Shown in pieces: positions 62,301 through 64,000 of a stretch of 64,000 nucleotides of DNA. Position numbers and translations under genes: made by a program. The stretch is from positions 11,080,681 to 11,144,680 of the forward strand of contig OZ024742.1 of NCBI GenBank assembly GCA_964016885.1, given 5' to 3'. Under the pieces are notes generated by a model. That model did not search any database. It worked only from the letters and a program-made list of their open reading frames with translations, and was not told where the DNA came from. The first letter of the stretch is position 1, and the number at the start of each line of letters is the position of its first letter. This DNA is from Eledone cirrhosa (taxonomy: Eukaryota; Mollusca; Cephalopoda; Octopoda; Eledonidae).

Positions 62301-64000
62301 GGTAATGTGGATATATCTGGTCTAGGACACCTTACAGGTGATATACTCAGGTAAGGTGGATCTATCTGGGTTAGGACACCTTACAGGTGATATACTCAGG
62401 TAGGGTGGATATATCTGGGTTAGGACACCTTACAGGTGATATACTCAGGTAAGGTGGATATATCTGGGTTAGGACACCTTACATGTGATATACTCAGGTA
62501 AGGTGGATATATCTGTGTTAGGACACCTTACAGCTGATATACTCAGGTAAGGTGGGTATATCTGGGTTAGGACACCTTACAGGTGATATACTCAGGTAAG
62601 GTGGATATATCTGGGTTAGGACAGCTTACAGGTGATATACTCAGGTGAGGTGGATATATCTGGTTTAGGACACCTTACAGGTGATATACACAGGTAAGGT
62701 GGATATATATCGGTTAGGACACCTGACAGGTGATATACTCAGGTAAGGTGGATATCTCTGGGTTAGCACACCTTACAGGTAATATACTCAGGTAAGGTGG
62801 ATATATCTGGGTCATAGGACACCTTACAGGTGATATACTCAGGTAAGGTGGATATATATGGGTTAGGACACCTTACAGGTGATATACACAGGTAAGGGGA
62901 TATATCTGGGTTAGGACACCTTACAGGTGATATACTCAGGTAAGGTGGATATATCTGGGTCATAGGACACCTTAGAGGTGATATACTCAGGTAAGGTGGA
63001 TATATGTGGGTCATAGATCACCTTACATGTGATATACTCAGGTAAGGGGGATATATCTGGGTTAGGACACCTTACAGGTGATATATTCTGGTAAGGTGGA
63101 TATATCTGGGTTAGGACTCCTTACAGGTGATATATTCAGGTAAGGGGGATATATCTGGGTTAGGACACATTACAGGTGTATATACTCAGGTAAGATGCAT
63201 ATATCTGGGTCATAGAAACCTTACAAGTGATATACTCAGGTAAGGTGGATATAACTGGGTCATAGGACACCTTACAGGTGATATACGCAGCTAAGGTGGA
63301 TATATCTGGGTCATAGCACACCTTACAGGTGATATACTCAGGTAAGGTGGATATATCTGGGCTAGGACAACTTACAGATTATATACTCAGGTAAGGTGGA
63401 TATATCTGGTTTAGGACACCTTACAGGTGATATACTCAGGTAAGGTGGATATATCTGGTTTAGGACACCTTACAGTTGATATACTCAGGTAAGGTGGATA
63501 TATCTGTCATAGGACACCTTACAGGTGATATACTCAGGTGAGGTGGATATATCTGTGTCATAGGACACCTTACAGGTGATATACTCAGGTGAGGTGGATA
63601 TATCTGCGTCATAGGACACTTTACAGGTGATATATTCAGGTAACGTGGATATAACTGGTCTAGGACACCTTACAGGTGATATACTCAGGTAAAGGTGGAT
63701 ATATCTGGGTTAGGACATCTTAGAAGTGATATACACACGTAAGGTGGATATATGTGGGTTAGGACACCTTACAGGTGATATACACAGGTAAGGGGGGATA
63801 TATCTGGGTTAGGACACCTTACAGGTGATATACTCAGGTAAGGTGGATATATCTGGGTTAGGACACCTTACAGGTGATATACTCTGGTAAGGTGGGTATA
63901 TCTGGGTTAGGACACCTTACAGTTGATATACTCAGGTAAGGTGGATATATCTTGGTTAGGACACCTTACAGGTGATATACACACGTAAGGTGGATATATC
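44370..64000. repeat. Nested large higher-order repeats
   Basis: The marker AGATGCATATATCTGGGTC followed by ATAGAAACC lies at 44371, 48756, 52411, 54796, 60808 and 63193. The spacings are 4385, 3655, 2385, 6012 and 2385. The stretch from about 50100 repeats at about 58644, first offset 8543 and then 8397 after a three-unit indel, and continues to the window end. Confidence 0.85.

Larger units (their letters stand above)
30975..64000. repeat. 49-bp satellite array, ~670 copies, continues past window
   Basis: Unit (plus): GTGATATACTCAGGTAAGGT, GGATATATCTGGGTTAGGAC, ACCTTACAG. A 51-bp class has GGGTCATAGGAC in place of GGGTTAGGAC. Point variants (AGTTGATAT, GGGTATATC, CTAGGTTAGG, CACACGTAAGG) are shared between distant units in ordered blocks, showing higher-order amplification. 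Each unit holds the inverted repeat GTAAGGTG/CACCTTAC. Minus-strand frames of 67-118 codons arise only where 51-bp units are adjacent and are not genes. Confidence 0.97.

Noticed and set aside
34316..63014. Minus-strand frames with a 17-residue MTQIYPPYLSISPVRCP period
   Set aside because: They arise only from runs of 51-bp satellite units. Frame and content follow unit length, not selection.
30975..64000. CRISPR-like regular repeats
   Set aside because: The units are directly tandem with no unique spacers, unit length is constant including the variable part, and the sequence is eukaryotic satellite.

Overview
The window looks like nuclear DNA of a cephalopod mollusc, most likely an octopus. 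It carries several copies of two related tRNA-derived SINEs whose 3' half and Pol III B-box match the SINEs I know from octopus genomes (a species-level call would need a database search). It also has very long CA, TA, CT and ACAT microsatellites and a dense layer of Penelope-like elements. There are no bacterial genes, no RNA genes other than self-cleaving ribozymes, and no CRISPR. Most long open frames are microsatellites or satellites that happen to lack stop codons.

Positions 1-18,100 are a graveyard of Penelope-like elements (PLEs). I separate six families, here called P1 to P6, from their terminal repeats. Two retain coding remnants of the PLE polyprotein: P2 at 3202-4094 (end of the reverse transcriptase plus a GIY-YIG endonuclease) and P6 at 17439-17890 on the minus strand (the same endonuclease with a 1-nt frameshift). 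In each of the six families I can draw a hammerhead ribozyme, ranging from textbook-compact (P1, P3) to versions with a long stem-loop II (P2, P4, P5, P6). One of these has a SINE inserted in that loop. P4 is a 672-bp-arm palindrome holding two tandem ribozyme-bounded units per arm, an arrangement like small circular-RNA retrozymes. The same region holds a 3'-end fragment of a Helitron helicase inside 105-bp inverted termini (9398-10715), and LINE reverse transcriptase scraps (12125-12463, 13727-14035).

Positions 18,100-30,800 hold a decayed gene-like exon interrupted by a SINE with a perfect 20-bp target duplication, a second copy of a foldback element, and a SINE-linker-SINE composite present three times in the window. 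In one composite copy a 36-bp motif has expanded to 3.8 kb. Next come a 1.3-kb minisatellite of 36-bp units and a 1.1-kb ACC/ACA-rich tract.

At 30824-30953 on the minus strand lies the only plausible host exon: 130 bp, open, bounded by good splice signals. Immediately upstream of its acceptor begins a 33-kb satellite that fills the rest of the window (30975-64000). It has a 49-bp unit with 51-bp variants, about 670 copies, and nested higher-order repeats (251 bp x3, 980 bp x2, 1388 bp x2, and an ~8.4-kb block repeated to the window edge). Each unit contains a consensus 5' splice site on the plus strand, that is, a copy of the U1 snRNA 5'-end motif on the minus strand, and an 8-bp inverted repeat.
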